Part shown: positions 32,522 to 44,179 of the stretch, in pieces
Numbering within the stretch: the stretch's first letter is position 1
Layout of the letters: each line of letters begins with the position of its first letter
NCBI GenBank assembly: GCA_947683425.1
Contig: CANTUQ010000070.1
Span: 1,514,001 to 1,578,000 of the forward strand
Direction of reading: 5' to 3'
Source: Excoecaria cochinchinensis
Taxonomy: Eukaryota; Streptophyta; Magnoliopsida; Malpighiales; Euphorbiaceae
Length of the DNA: 64,000 nucleotides
Translations under genes and position numbers: made by a program
The notes under the pieces: model-generated
What the model saw: the letters and a program-made list of their open reading frames with translations, nothing else
Told to the model about the DNA's origin: nothing
Databases searched by the model: none

Positions 32522-34310
32522 TGACGCGATCTCAGCAAGTGTACTGAATTGGCAAGTAATACAGTGGGATAAATTTATGACCCCGAATTATCATACCCAA
32601 GGGACTGTGTGTGCAAGTGACGAAAATTAGATGTATGCTAAAAAATTCCCAATTGTTGAATTGATTGAGTTATCTATTGATTAAAAATAAAGAAATTAAA
32701 CAACGAGAAAGGCAATTCAAAATAAAAGTATTAAATTGACAGTGAAAATCTGGATATATATAAATTGATGGCAGAAATTAACAAGTAAAGAACTCAAAAG
32801 AGAAGAACGTTGCTCGGGTTCACTCATCCACCCCATATCCAAATGCGAATAAAATTAATCCAAGAACCAAATATGAAAGAAATCGGGATAACCCTCTTAA
32901 CCCAGGCTTCCCAATCCGGAGCCAGCCACTCTAATTACATAACATCCCAATCCGGAGTCAGCCATATAACTAGCATCTACACGGGTCTAAAATCCTAAGT
33001 TCGGTTTATTTTCCCAATCCAGAGTCAAACAACCCAGAACTTAATTATCTCACTCTCCACTTTAGTCTTAAATCATAAAATTTTGCACTTCTAGATTCCC
33101 AATCCGGAGTCGTCCAAAAGATACAGCAAAATGATAAAAACTAAATATAAATAATCATGGCATTCAATCCATACAACTCAACAACCAATAAAGATACATG
33201 AAATAAATCATTCATCAAAACTGGAAATTAACTTGAGAAAATAAATCCCATGAATTAACGATAAGAACCAATGAAATAAACCATTTAATCATATATTTAA
33301 ATTCAAAACATGTTCAGAATTCACATTGCGGGTAGGGGATTCAAAGATCCCATAAACAACTAAAAGACTACTCACGATCCATTACAAAATCAAAAGGAAA
33401 GAGGAAAGAATAAACCTAGAAATTCATTAAGGCGTAAATCCTAGTTGAATCCCACGTTCTTCAATCTCCTTCTTCAAATCTTCAACGGAGAAAAATTTTG
33501 GAAATCTCTGAATGTAAAAACTATATATTTGAAATTAAAACTATCTATTTCAAAATGTAAAACTCTTGATTTGTAATTCTAAAGACAAAGTTGAAAAACC
33601 TCAATTAAGAATAATCGCAAAACTGGAAAAAAATCTAAAAACTAAAACCCTAATATGAAAATAGGTTCCAAATTAGCCGCCTGGTGCCAAACAGAAAACT
33701 TGTCTTTAAATATCCCGAGGGGTCACGGTGGCAACCAAAGTTGTTGTCACCGTGAGGTAGTCGAGGATTTGATTCTGCTTTGCACACAGGATAGGGGTCA
33801 TGGTGGCAACCAGATTTGTTGCCACTGTGAGATGCTCAAATTTCGCTTCTGTCCAGAAAGTCCTCATGTCACGGTGACAATGGATTCCCTTGCCACCGTG
33901 AGGTATCTTCTCACACGATTCTGCCTTGGTGAGTTTTATGTCACGGTGACAACCGGATAGGTTGCCACCGTGAGGTGCTTCTTGCCTGCATTCTGCCCAA
34001 TGAATAAACATGTCACGGTGACAACAACATTGGTTGCCACCGTGACCCATAGTAAGCCCAGCTATTGATTTTGAATCCTTTGAATGTCACGGTCACAACC
34101 AATGTTGTTGTGATCGTGAAGTACCTAGAAAAATTGCTGCAAACAAAATTCAATTCAATCAAAATGCTAACTAAAATGCATAAAAATTCTAAATTCACTA
34201 AAATTAACAAAATTAATCTAAAGTAAGCATGATATGACAATAAACACCACTAAACACCCAAAAATCATACAAAAATACTATCAAAACTAAATACTAAATT
34301 GAAGTTATCA
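32522..34310 (-). repeat. 3' LTR of element C
   Basis: 1789 bp. It contains four spaced copies of CCCAATCC(G/A)GAGTC between 32910 and 33115 and six 33-bp palindromes between 33723 and 34119. Confidence 0.93.
33723..34119. repeat. Array of six 33-bp palindromes, element C 3' LTR
   Basis: Units at 33723-33755, 33798-33830, 33869-33901, 33941-33973, 34013-34045 and 34087-34119. Each has 14-bp arms of the type TCACGGTGACAACC with the complement GGTTGCCACCGTGA and a 5-bp loop of variable sequence. The period is 71-75 bp. Spacers of about 38-42 bp differ but mostly share GATTCTGC or ATTCTGCC. The open frames across it, with repeating HGGN and CHRD, follow from a period near 72 and are probably not genes. 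Confidence 0.92.
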
Positions 34311-35954
34311 AAATACCCTACACTTAAACTTTGCTCGTTCTCGAGTAAATGAATTATCCACATTCTTGAAATTTCAAACTATAACTTGGAATAAGAAAAC
34401 TTAACAACAATCATAGCATTAAGTAGAATAGTCTTAACAACAAATTCTCAAATCAGCTTATATCAAGAAATTTCACGTGTGTGTGTGCTACGCTAAAAAC
34501 AAATTGTCTCTTTTCAAAAACAAAAAAACCAGCATATTTAAGCAATTGAGTAAAGGAAATAAATAAACAAATAAATTGCATATTGGTTACGCACTTGCAA
34601 CTCAGAGTAATCATAAGCCTCTCCTTTAGCACCGGAACCACAAGGGTCATCTCCACTAAACAACTCAAGCTAAGAGCAGGATCATTAGGACTTATTCCAG
34701 GGCTGAAATGTGAGGTTAGTAAATTGGCTAACAAGAGGAGTTAAGGAATTCAAACAAAGAGTCAGCCACTCTACCTACAAACACCACTACCCAATTTGAA
34801 TACAATCTTTCCATGACCTATTTTTAACCTCCCCCCCAGTTGCCAAAACTCAACTAAACTACCCATAATGAAAAACATTAAACCACAGGAAAACAAAGAG
34901 ACGAAATTACCTCAAACCCAATCGTCTAAATATGTGAAGACATCTTCTTCTAATTGAGGGTACCCCACACTTGAATTTTTCTACATTTGACTAACTCAAA
35001 AATTTAAAACAATGATAAACCTTTTCATCAAATTTTCTTTTTTTATTTTTATTTTTATTGAGATACCTAAAACCTCTATTTTCTTACAACAAAATTGATT
35101 CCATTAAGGGAAATTTAAACAATACTAGAAAACACCCCAAAGTTTCACAATTCTTCTCACACCCACACTATTTTAACAGTAAATACCCTTATTCAACATT
35201 CAATGATATCCCACCCCAATCCTAGAGTGGCCAATTCTTAGAAAGGATAGGCAAAAGCATTTAGGTTAAATGGTAAAATAAGAGTGTAATAAAGAAAATG
35301 CATAGTACGCTTTTAGCATACCAAGTCAGCTCAACGGGGCTAGCAACGGAAATTAAGCAAATAGGTAGGTAAAAAGCCATTTAAAGAAGTTACCAAAGAA
35401 AAAAATTCGCCTAAATCATGTCTTAAACCTGCTTAAGTTGTTATAACGTTTCAAAGGGTGATGAGGAAGGTTCTAACTATCCTAAAATTCATTCATTCAA
35501 AAACTTTCACACACTGGATTTTTTCAAGTTTTTTGCAAACAAGCCTAATGTGCACAAAAGATCGAAAATTACAAGATATATGACTAATCGAGATTTATTT
35601 GCTGCTAAAACTTTCAACTACTCTCTTGCTAGGATCAATTATTAAGATAATTCGTTCTCAAAATAGAGTTCAAAACATTCACAACAGGAATAACTAGAGG
35701 CAAACTAAACTAAGATAGGAAAATTCAGACAACCACAATTAAGTATTCAAACAACTTAAACAAAATAAAATATGTGAATACAATTAAATAAAACATAAAA
35801 CATGCAAATAAAATAAAAATAATTATTTACATATTAAGCTGTTGGAGTTACTCCTCCTATCCCATACTTAATACCTTGCTGTCCTCAGCAAGTCAAATAA
35901 TTACAAAACACAATTAAAATAAAAATAAAAACAAAAGAAAGTATGTCTCCCCGT
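34311..35954 (-). other. 3' non-coding region of element C
   Basis: The minus-strand sequence GTGTAGGGTATTT next to the LTR is a likely polypurine primer. The remaining 1.6 kb has no recognised frame. Confidence 0.6.
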
Positions 35955-37226
35955 TCAACTCTCTGGAGATGGTAGAGGTGGGAAATGCGCATCAAAGCGC
36001 ACAGACAATGAGGAAAGTCCCAACAGCACCTGATCCATCTGTGACTGAAGCATTGCCGAGATGGAATCCATACGCTCGATCAGGGCATCGTACTGCTGAG
36101 ATGATAAATGTGCGGGCTCTGGTGCTGGAGGTGCTTCTGGGTATTCCTCTTGCTCATGGGGCAAGCCTCCTAGACCTCACTGTACTCCCTGCAGATACTC
36201 GGCGCGAGTAGTCAATCGATAGCCATGTGCAGCTGTCGCATCATCCACTACAACCTTCATATTCTTCAGCATCTTCTTATCAATAGTTGCAATGGAGGAT
36301 AGCGGTTTGGCTCTCCTCAATGGGTGATGGACACCCTTAGCAATTACCGTTACCAAACCACCCAGTGCAATCTTCTTGACCTTCTTTGGGTGCCATTGCA
36401 TTTCTTCCAGTTTATGCCATAAATGAGGGGCCCCATTAATTCTGACGCCTCTAATCATACACGCTAAAAATAATGCCTTCGATAGATTTACCTGCCCAGG
36501 TGAGTCCACATGACTCAGAAAAGAGAGTGAGAAAAATCGATGAATGATCCGCAGGGTATGATTGTCGAGATGGTGCGCCTTCGTTTTGCCCGATAGTTAT
36601 ATCGTGGCTGTCACTGAATCTCGAATTATCGCCCAGGCATTATCCTTATCATAGTCATCAAAGCAATCCGGGGCTAGGGGAGGGAAACCAAACAGTTCTG
36701 CGAATCGCACAAAAGTAATCTCATATGCCGTGCCCTCTAGAAAGAAAGAAATCATTCCAAGATCTTTAGTGAGGTCGCGGCTGAGCCGACATGTCACAGT
36801 TGACATAAAATCTCGCGTCAACCCCGGATAAACCTTTTCATTAATAGCAAAAAGTCGCTCTCACCCAATATTGGATATGAGCCGCTGGACTTCATTTTTG
36901 ATTCCCAGCTTCTCCAACAGATCAAAGTCCAAGTAACTAGTTGGAATGTACGAGTATTTTGAAAATAAAGCATAGGTAGTCTTCTTACTACTCGAAACCC
37001 AGGTTGGTACGTTGGAAATATCCACTGAAGGTTGGTTGGATTGTTGGCTTGTAGAACTTGAGGTGAGAGCAGAACTTTTTCTCTTAGGGGCCACTGCACG
37101 AAAACAAACGGCCAATTTTAATAACATTATAAGTGCATCCAAACAATGGCTCAAACTTTCATCATTAATTATCAATCCACTCTGACCAAACATACTCATC
37201 CTCACATGAAAACTTGATTTAAACAT
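35955..37226 (-). pseudogene. Env-like / ATHILA ORF-1-type region of element C
   Basis: Broken minus-strand frames run 37226-36861, 36821-36597, 36509-36177 and 36164-35955. Readable blocks include YIPTSYLDFDLLEKLGI, FMSTVTCRL and FVRFAELFGFP. These fit the downstream ORF of Athila elements, described as env-like or as the ATHILA ORF-1 domain. The last part has a coiled-coil-like stretch (MDSISAMLQSQMDQVL). At least three stops or frameshifts separate the blocks. Assignment rests on position and pattern, not on a search. Confidence 0.6.
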
Positions 37227-38621
37227 AGTGGTATCAATTCACAAAGAGGTTAAATATGTTCAATGACCACATAAAGAACAATTAAGCATCAGGGCAAATG
37301 AACTATGCAGTCCAGATTGCTAAGAATTGCACAGAGCTAGAAAAAAGATTCATAGAGACATTTTATCAAATACTTGGTAGGCATCAATTTAACTCACTGT
37401 CAATTAAAACTGTAGGCACTAATAAACTCCCAAATCTGAAATTAGATACAAGAATCATGAAAAATAAGCAATTAAGGCCCAACAATTCCCCATTTCATCC
37501 AAAAATGCGAGTGAAAATAACAACCCAAATCACGCACAATTGAAGCCCTAACTTCCTACTTCCCAATCATTAAGGTATATTAACTGAGTTGCAATTTGAG
37601 AAGTAAGAAGGAATTGAAAGCACCCACCACAAGAAATTAGAGCAATAAGAGAAAACAAAATGACATATTCGTAAAAATTAAGCTTGAAAAACATAACAAT
37701 GGAGAAGAAGCATGAACAGGGAACAAAACGGAGAAAGAAACGTAAAGAAAAAGAAAGAGAAAAATTACTTACTTGTTGTAAATTCTCAGATATCGTAGCC
37801 TAGAAGAGAGAAATTAAACAGAAAATAAGAGAAGGTAATGACAAGTGCAAGCTTTGAGAGAGAAATGAGTGGTAGAGTGAGAGACAAAGCACGAAAAATT
37901 GGGATTTTAAAACAGAGTTTCACGGGGGTTACGGTGGTAACAAAATGGTTGCCACTATGACATACCCAATTTTTCAATCCAAATTTGAACCGCCATATTG
38001 TCACGGTGACAACCAAAATCATTATCACCGTGATGTACCACAATTTCAAAATAGAATCGAAACTTCAACATGTCACGGTCACAACGGATTTCATTGCCAC
38101 CTGACATGTGCAAACTTAAAAACAGAATGCAACCCTCCTTAAGTCATGGTGACAACCAAAACAATCACCACCGTGACATACGCACACATCAAAACAGAAT
38201 GCTACTTACCAGTTGGTCACGGTGACAACTAAAATCATCACCACCGTGACATACCAACTATGCCAATCCAGAATGTCTTCCTCATCCAGTCACGGTGACA
38301 ACCAGATACCTTGTCACCGTGACATGTGCACATTCTCGATTCTAGAATGCATTTTCCTCTGGTCACGGTGACAACCAGAGCCATTGCCACCGTGACCACC
38401 TGCAAACTTGCAAAAAATTTCATCAATCACTCGAAACTTCAGGCTACTAAAACCTTGAAAATTCTCCAACAAAACAGAGGTTCACTATGACAACAAACCA
38501 ACCAAATTTGACAAAAATAAACAAGACTAACCACCTAAAATAAATATCAATAAACACACTTAACAAAGTTTGAGAATAAGTTCTGCATTTAACAAGTCCG
38601 CAGCTGGAATTTTAAATACCG
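37227..38621 (-). other. Non-coding spacer between pol and the env-like region of element C
   Basis: AT-rich sequence except for the palindrome array at 37929-38395. No coding frame was recognised. Confidence 0.6.
37929..38395. repeat. Internal array of seven palindromes, element C
   Basis: Units at about 37929-37960, 38001-38033, 38073-38104, 38144-38176, 38217-38249, 38290-38322 and 38363-38395. They use the same TCACGGTGACAACC/CACCGTGA arms as the LTR array at a 71-73 bp period. Spacers here contain CAGAATG or AGAATGC, the complement of the ATTCTGC seen in the LTR spacers, so this array is in the opposite orientation. Confidence 0.9.
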
Positions 38622-40172
38622 TTAAGGATCCGCAAGGGTGACAATCGCTAAAGCCCCATCATATATTGATTCAAAATAAGGCTTCACACGATGTCCATTT
38701 ACCTTGAACTCGTCTTCACCCATCGGGTGCTTCAATGTTACCACTCCAAATTTATCAGCTCCCACAACTTCATAAGGTCCCTTCCACAGCGATTTTAGGT
38801 TTCCTGGAAATAAACACAATCTGTTATCATATAAAAGAACTTTCATACTTGGAAGGAATTCTTTCCTGAGCAATTTCTTGTCATGCCATTTCTTTGTGTT
38901 TTCCTTATACTTCTCTGCTTGTTGATACGACCAATAACGTATCTCTTCCAGTTCATTCATCTGGAGAAGTCTCTTCTCACCCGTACTCATGATATTAAAA
39001 TTTAGAAACTTGGTTGCCCAATAAGCTTTGTGTTCTAGTTCGACAGGGAGATGACATGATTTACCATAGACAAGCTTAAATGGGGATAATCCTATAGGTG
39101 TTTTGAATGCAGTTCTATAAGCCCACAAAGCTTCATTCAACCTCAAATACCAATCCTTTCTAGATGAATTTACAGTCTTCTCTAGGATGCATTTGAGTTC
39201 TCTATTAGAAACCTCAACCTGTCCATTAGCTTGAGCATAATATGGGGTGGTGATTTTGTGCCTCACACCAAATTTTTTCAATAGGGTAGTAAATTGATGA
39301 TTGACAAAATGCTTGCCCCCATCACTAATTATGGCATTTGGTGTGCCGAACCTAGTGAAAATGTTCCTCTTAAGGAATTCTAGCACAATTTTAGCATCAT
39401 TGGTTTTAGTAGCTATTGCTTCTACCCATTTGTTCACATAATCCACTGCCACTAATATATACTCAAACCCAAAGGATATCGGGAAGGGCCCCATAAAATC
39501 TATCCCCCACACGTTTAACAATTCTACTTTAAGAACATTGGTTAATGGCATTTCATCTTTTCTAGAAATATTACCTATTCTTTGGCATCTATCACATGTT
39601 TTCACCAAAATTTGAACATCCTTAAACATAGTAGGCCAATAAAATCCAGAAGATAAAATTTTTGATACCGTTCGATTTGGCCCATAGTGTCCACCAGCTT
39701 CCCCACTATGACATGCCTTGATGATCTCACCATTCTCTTCATCTGAGACGCACCTTCTGAGCACTTGGTTAGGACACAGTCGAAATAAATACGGGTCATC
39801 CCAAATGTAGTGTTGGGCATCTGCGTTCAGCTTCTTCGTTTGCTGCCATGTGAAGTCCTTTGGCATAAATCCTCCGGTAAGAAAATTAGCCACATTAGCA
39901 AACCAAGGAATAGAAAATTCTCTTGCAAATAAAGCACAAATATGTTCATCATGGAATAAATCTAAAATTTCCCCTTTTTCAATTTGATCGCTCTCCAATC
40001 TCGACAAATGATTCGCTACGAAATTTTCTGCCCCCTTCTTATCTTTGATTTCCAGGTCAAACTCTTGCAATAGGAGCACCCATTTAATCAATCTCGGCTT
40101 AGATTCCTTCTTTGCAAACAAATGTCTTAAAGCTGCATGGTCTGACCACACCACGATTTTTGCACCCAACAA
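38622..40172 (-). pseudogene. RNase H C-terminus and integrase of element C (Athila pol)
   Basis: An open frame of 516 codons on the minus strand. It opens with the RNase H segment VVWSDHAALRHLF. The integrase zinc-binding HHCC region follows (HSGEAGGHYG ... CDRCQ). The catalytic core shows D in WGIDFMGPF, D in AIISDGGKHF and E in the NRELK block. The C-terminal part has the Athila-typical LVYGKSCHLPVELEHKAYWA and LFPGNLKSLWKGPYEV. One TAA codon separates it from the upstream RT frame, which is otherwise continuous. All catalytic residues of this part are present. Confidence 0.92.
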
Positions 40173-41150
40173 TTATGGCCTAAACTTCTCAAAAGCATAC
40201 ACGATTGCAAGAAGCTCTTTCTCAGTGGTGGTGTAATTAACCTGTGCCCCTGTCATGGTGTGACTGGCATAATAAACTGCACAACACACCTTATCCCGCC
40301 GTTGTCCAAGCACTGCCCCAACTGCAAAGTCACTAGCATCACACATTAATTCAAACGGCAAATTCCAATCCGGAGGTATAATCACCGGTACAGAAATGAG
40401 CCGTTGTTTCAAAGTCTCAAAAGCTAGCATGCACTCACTATCAAAATTAAAAGGAGCATCTTTCATAAGCAAATTGGACAAGGGTTTAGCAATTTTCGAA
40501 AAATCTTTAATAAAACGGCGGTAAAACCCAACATGTCCTAAGAAATGCCTAATGCTCTTAACACTAGTCGGGGTTGGCAACTTTTCTATTACCTCTACCT
40601 TGGCATTATCGACCTTTATCCCTTTCTCAGAAATTTTGTGGCCAACCACAATGCCTTCTCTCACCATAAAGTGACATTTTTCCCAATTCAAAACTAGGTT
40701 GGTCTTTTGACACCTCCCTAGCACTAAATCGAGATGCTCTAAATAACTCTCAAAATCAGCCCCATATATAGTGAAATCGTCCATGAATACCTCCATAAAT
40801 TTCTCTATGAAGTCATGAAATATAGCCATCATACACCGCTGAAACGTAGCTGGTGTATTACATAATTCGAAAGGCATTCTCCTATAGGCAAATGTGCCAT
40901 AAGGGCAGGTAAAGGTTGTTTTCTCTTGATCTTCAGGGGCTATAGGGATTTGCAAATATCTCGAGTACCCATCTAAAAAACAGTAAAACCTATTCCCTGC
41001 TAGCCTCTCTAACATTTGGTCAATAAATGGCAAGGGGAAATGGTCTTTTCTTGTGGCATTGTTCAACCTTCTAAAATTGATACAGACTCTCCACCCCGTA
41101 ACAGTACGAGTTGGAATCAATTCATTCAGCTCATTCTTAACCACAGTCAT
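40173..41150 (-). pseudogene. Reverse transcriptase and RNase H N-terminus of element C
   Basis: A minus-strand frame of 325 codons with Ty3/gypsy RT motifs: LPFIDQMLERLAG, the YGTFAYRRMPFELCN block, the catalytic FMDDFTIYG, and LGHVGFYRRFIKDFS. RNase H follows (MCDASDFAVGAVLGQR, TTTEKELLAIVYAFEKF). It ends at a TAA. A frameshift in a C/T homopolymer at about 41145-41160 separates it from the protease-RT linker frame at 41679-41137. Confidence 0.92.
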
Positions 41151-41679
41151 CCCCCCTTTTTAGGCACACACTGCACTGGACTAACCCATTTACTGTCGAA
41201 ATAGGATAGATAATACCTGAGTCTAGGAGTTTAAGTACCTCCTTCTTCACCACTTCTTGCATTGCCGGATTGAGTCTCCTTTGAGGTTGAGCTACTAGCT
41301 TACGTTCCTCCTCCATCGAAATCCGGTGAGTATAGTAACTTGGATCAATTCCTTTCAAATCCGACGTCTCCCATCCGATGGCCTTCTTGTGCTTTTTCAG
41401 CACCTCAAGCAGCATCTTCTCCTCAATACCTGTCAACAAAGAGGAAATAATCACTGGCTTTTTCTCCTTCTCTAAAAACACATATTTTAAATGAGAAGGA
41501 AGGGGTTTAAGTTCAGAAATTGAATCCCCCTTGTTCGGATTAAGCTCTTCTTGCTGTGATTCATCTTTTTCCTTTTCTTTCTCCATGGCTGCTATCAATT
41601 CTCCCCTCAGCTCTTCTTCCAACTCTTCATCCTCCAATGAATGTATTAAACTCACATTCACTGGATCAGCTCCCAACAC
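41137..41679 (-). pseudogene. Protease-RT linker region of element C
   Basis: A charged minus-strand frame (ELEEELRGELIAAMEKEKEK) leads into the RT N-terminal sequence (GWETSDLKGIDPSYYTHRI and LLDSGIIYPIS). It is joined to the protease frame upstream by a single in-frame TAA at about 41683-41685. Confidence 0.85.
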
Positions 41680-41682
41680 CTT

Positions 41683-42213
41683 TTATTGAACTTCCTGTAC
41701 ACACTCATCCACTGTGTCTACAAAATAGATAGACTCCTCTATATCACTCGGCGGATACTTTTGAGCCTTATTCATGTCCACTACCAGCTCTTTATTATTG
41801 AACCTTAAGGTGACCGTTTGACCATTTAGATCGATCAACGCCTTTATTGTGTTCAAAAATGGCCTCCCCACAATGAGTGGTACCTTACGATCTTCTTCCA
41901 TTTCCATCACCATAAAATCCACCGAGAAAATGAATTTCCCCACTTTCACTAACAAATCTTCAATCACCCCTTTTGGTCTCCTCACCGACCTATCTGTAAG
42001 TTGGAGTCTCATTCCCGTCTCCTTGAGCTCTCCAAGATTAAGCTTCCTGTAAATAGAATAAGGCATCAAATTTATGCTAGCACCCAAATCACATAAAGCA
42101 TTTCCATAAAAATCTTCACCAATTTCACAGGGTAGAGTGAAACTACCTGGATCCTCCAATTTTTCAGGGATCTTATTCATGATTATAGCACTGTAATTTT
42201 CTGTGAGCTGCAC
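41683..42213 (-). pseudogene. Aspartic protease of element C
   Basis: A minus-strand frame with the retropepsin-like core ALCDLGASINLMPYSIYRKL, which contains the D-x-G-A active site, and a later VPLIVGRPFLNT flap-like block. These are usual for Athila pol. It lies between gag and RT as expected. Confidence 0.9.
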
Positions 42214-42231
42214 AGTTCCATGCCCTTCTAA

Positions 42232-43969
42232 TTACTTTTTATTAGAACATAATTCTTTCATGAATTTAGCATAGTTAGGCATGTGAGCTAAGGCTTCAGC
42301 AAATGGTAAATTTATATGCAGTTTCTTAAACATCTCTAAAAACCTAGCTAATTGCTCATTTTTCTTTTCCTTCCTAGCCACAACAGAAAATGGCAGTCTA
42401 TTTATATCAAGATCCTCTTCTTTAGGATTCACTAGACTTTTACCCTTATCATTTTTAGGAGCATTTTCATTAACATCTACCCTAGAGTTAGGGTTGCTTA
42501 CCTTCCGTGTCGGCTCCTCCTTATCTGATAACGGTGAATAAAATTTACGTTGGTCCTCTCTCTGTATCACCTCCTTGCCACTTCTCAATGTGATTGCTTT
42601 AGCCTCTTCCTTAGGATTCCGGTCCACATTCGAAGGAAAAGTCCCCGGTTGCCTTTGAGATATAGAATTTGCAAGCTGTTCCACTTGAGTTTCTAAATTT
42701 CTCATGGATGCTTCTTAATTTCGGTTCCATTGGTTGGCTAGTCACAAATTGCTGTTGACTGTTCATGAAGCTAGCTAACATATCTTCAAGGTTTGGCTTT
42801 TTCTCTTGAACAGGTGGCCTCGGTTGATATCCTGGTGGGTGGTATGATTGAGGTTGTGATTGATTAAAACCTTGCCCTTGGTTGTGATGGGGTGGGTATG
42901 GTGTTTGGTATTGAGTGTTTTGGTTGAAGGGGGCTCTTGCTTGTGAATAGGAAGATGAAGTATTCTGATTTCCGCCCTTCCAAGAGAAGTTTGGATGATT
43001 TCTCCAACCCGAATTATACGTGTTACTGTAAGGGTCATTCCTTCGGTAATCTCCTACAGCATTTACATCTCCCATTGCTCCACTCTCTTGACTAGATTGC
43101 CCACTTTCGTACCACCCACTCTCTTGAGAAACAGAGGCTACATTTTGCACTTTCAAACCACTCATCTCTTTTCGTATTGACTCAATCTGTGCCTTCAACA
43201 TAGAGACCTCATCCACATTATGTATTCCTTATCTTTTCGAAACCGATCTAGGATTAGCCCATTGAGCATCATTCGCTGCCATTTTATCCAGCAGATGGAA
43301 AGCTTCCTCTGGCAGCCTATTCATGAATGAACCTCCTGATGATGCATCGAAAAGGGATCTTGTCTGTGGTGTAACTCTAGGATAGAATGTTATCATCAGA
43401 TGGTATATTGCTATCTCATGGTGTGGATAGCTTCTCAACAATCTCCTAAACTTTTCCCAGGCCTCATGAAAAGGCTCCTCACTCATTTGGCAAAAACCCA
43501 AAATACTGTTGCGGATATTTGCAGTCTTCGTAGGAGGGAAGAATCTCATTAGAAACCTCTCTTGTAACTGGTCCCATGATCTGATTGACTGTCTCGGTAA
43601 CATTTGCAGCCATTCTCTTGCTTTTTCGATCAAAGTAAAAGGAAATAATTTTAATCTTACCGAATCGATGTCACTTCTGGAATCTAGACCGTATCACTAA
43701 CCTCCAAAAATATGTCCAGGCGCTATGCAGGATCTTCCACTTTCGAACCCGAAAATTGGTTCCTCTGTACCATATTGATGGTTGCTGATTCAAGTTTAAA
43801 TTGCACTCCCCTTGGTAACACAATTGTACGATTATCTTTATTCCGTCTCGGTACAGCGTAGTCCCTTATCGTCCTCTTCTTCTCTATAATTACCCTGCCT
43901 CTCTTCTTATGCCCTTGGCACTTGTTCGTTCTTGGGAGGAAATTCACCAATAGGAGGATTGTTTTCCAT
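42232..43969 (-). pseudogene. Gag of element C (broken)
   Basis: An ATG at 43969 opens MENNPPIGEFPPKNEQ and stops after 20 codons. Further minus-strand frames are 43950-43723, 43633-43229 with the retrotransposon gag (capsid) block SWDQLQERFLMRFFPP and AWEKFRRLLRSYPHHE, 43216-42611 with a long Gln/Asn/Pro-rich stretch, and 42705-42232 with a basic segment ending before the protease. Frame changes at about 43700, 43225 and 42700 make the gene non-functional. I saw no clear zinc knuckle. Confidence 0.88.
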
Positions 43970-44155
43970 ATTGTTTTCTAAAGTAGCTCTCCTTCGTTGA
44001 TGTAGAGTCCTCTCAGTTTCAGGATCGTAGGGTGCGATTTATCCTTATCTCAATCTGCTCATGCACCACAACTACCTGAAAAGAATAAACAAAAAATAAA
44101 ATAAGAAAATAAAAAACACATATAAATAATAATCAAAACTCACAAACAACGCCAA

Positions 44156-44173
44156 TCCCCGGCAACGGCGCAA
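44156..44173 (-). other. Primer binding site of element C
   Basis: The minus-strand sequence TTGCGCCGTTGCCGGGGA lies 6 nt from the LTR end. It differs at the second base from the TGGCGCCGTTGCCGGGGA site of Athila-type elements (tRNA-Asp). Confidence 0.85.
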
Positions 44174-44179
44174 AAAACT

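Noticed and set aside
33655..34050. Open frames of 101-114 codons with repeating HGGN/CHRD across the palindrome arrays as a repeat protein
   Set aside because: A period close to 72 bp (24 codons) keeps frames open by itself. Frames exist on both strands and there is no conserved start or domain.
33723..38395. CRISPR-like look of the palindrome arrays (33-bp repeats, about 40-bp spacers)
   Set aside because: The repeats are imperfect, the spacers share ATTCTGC-type words, the arrays lie inside a plant LTR retrotransposon and no cas gene exists.
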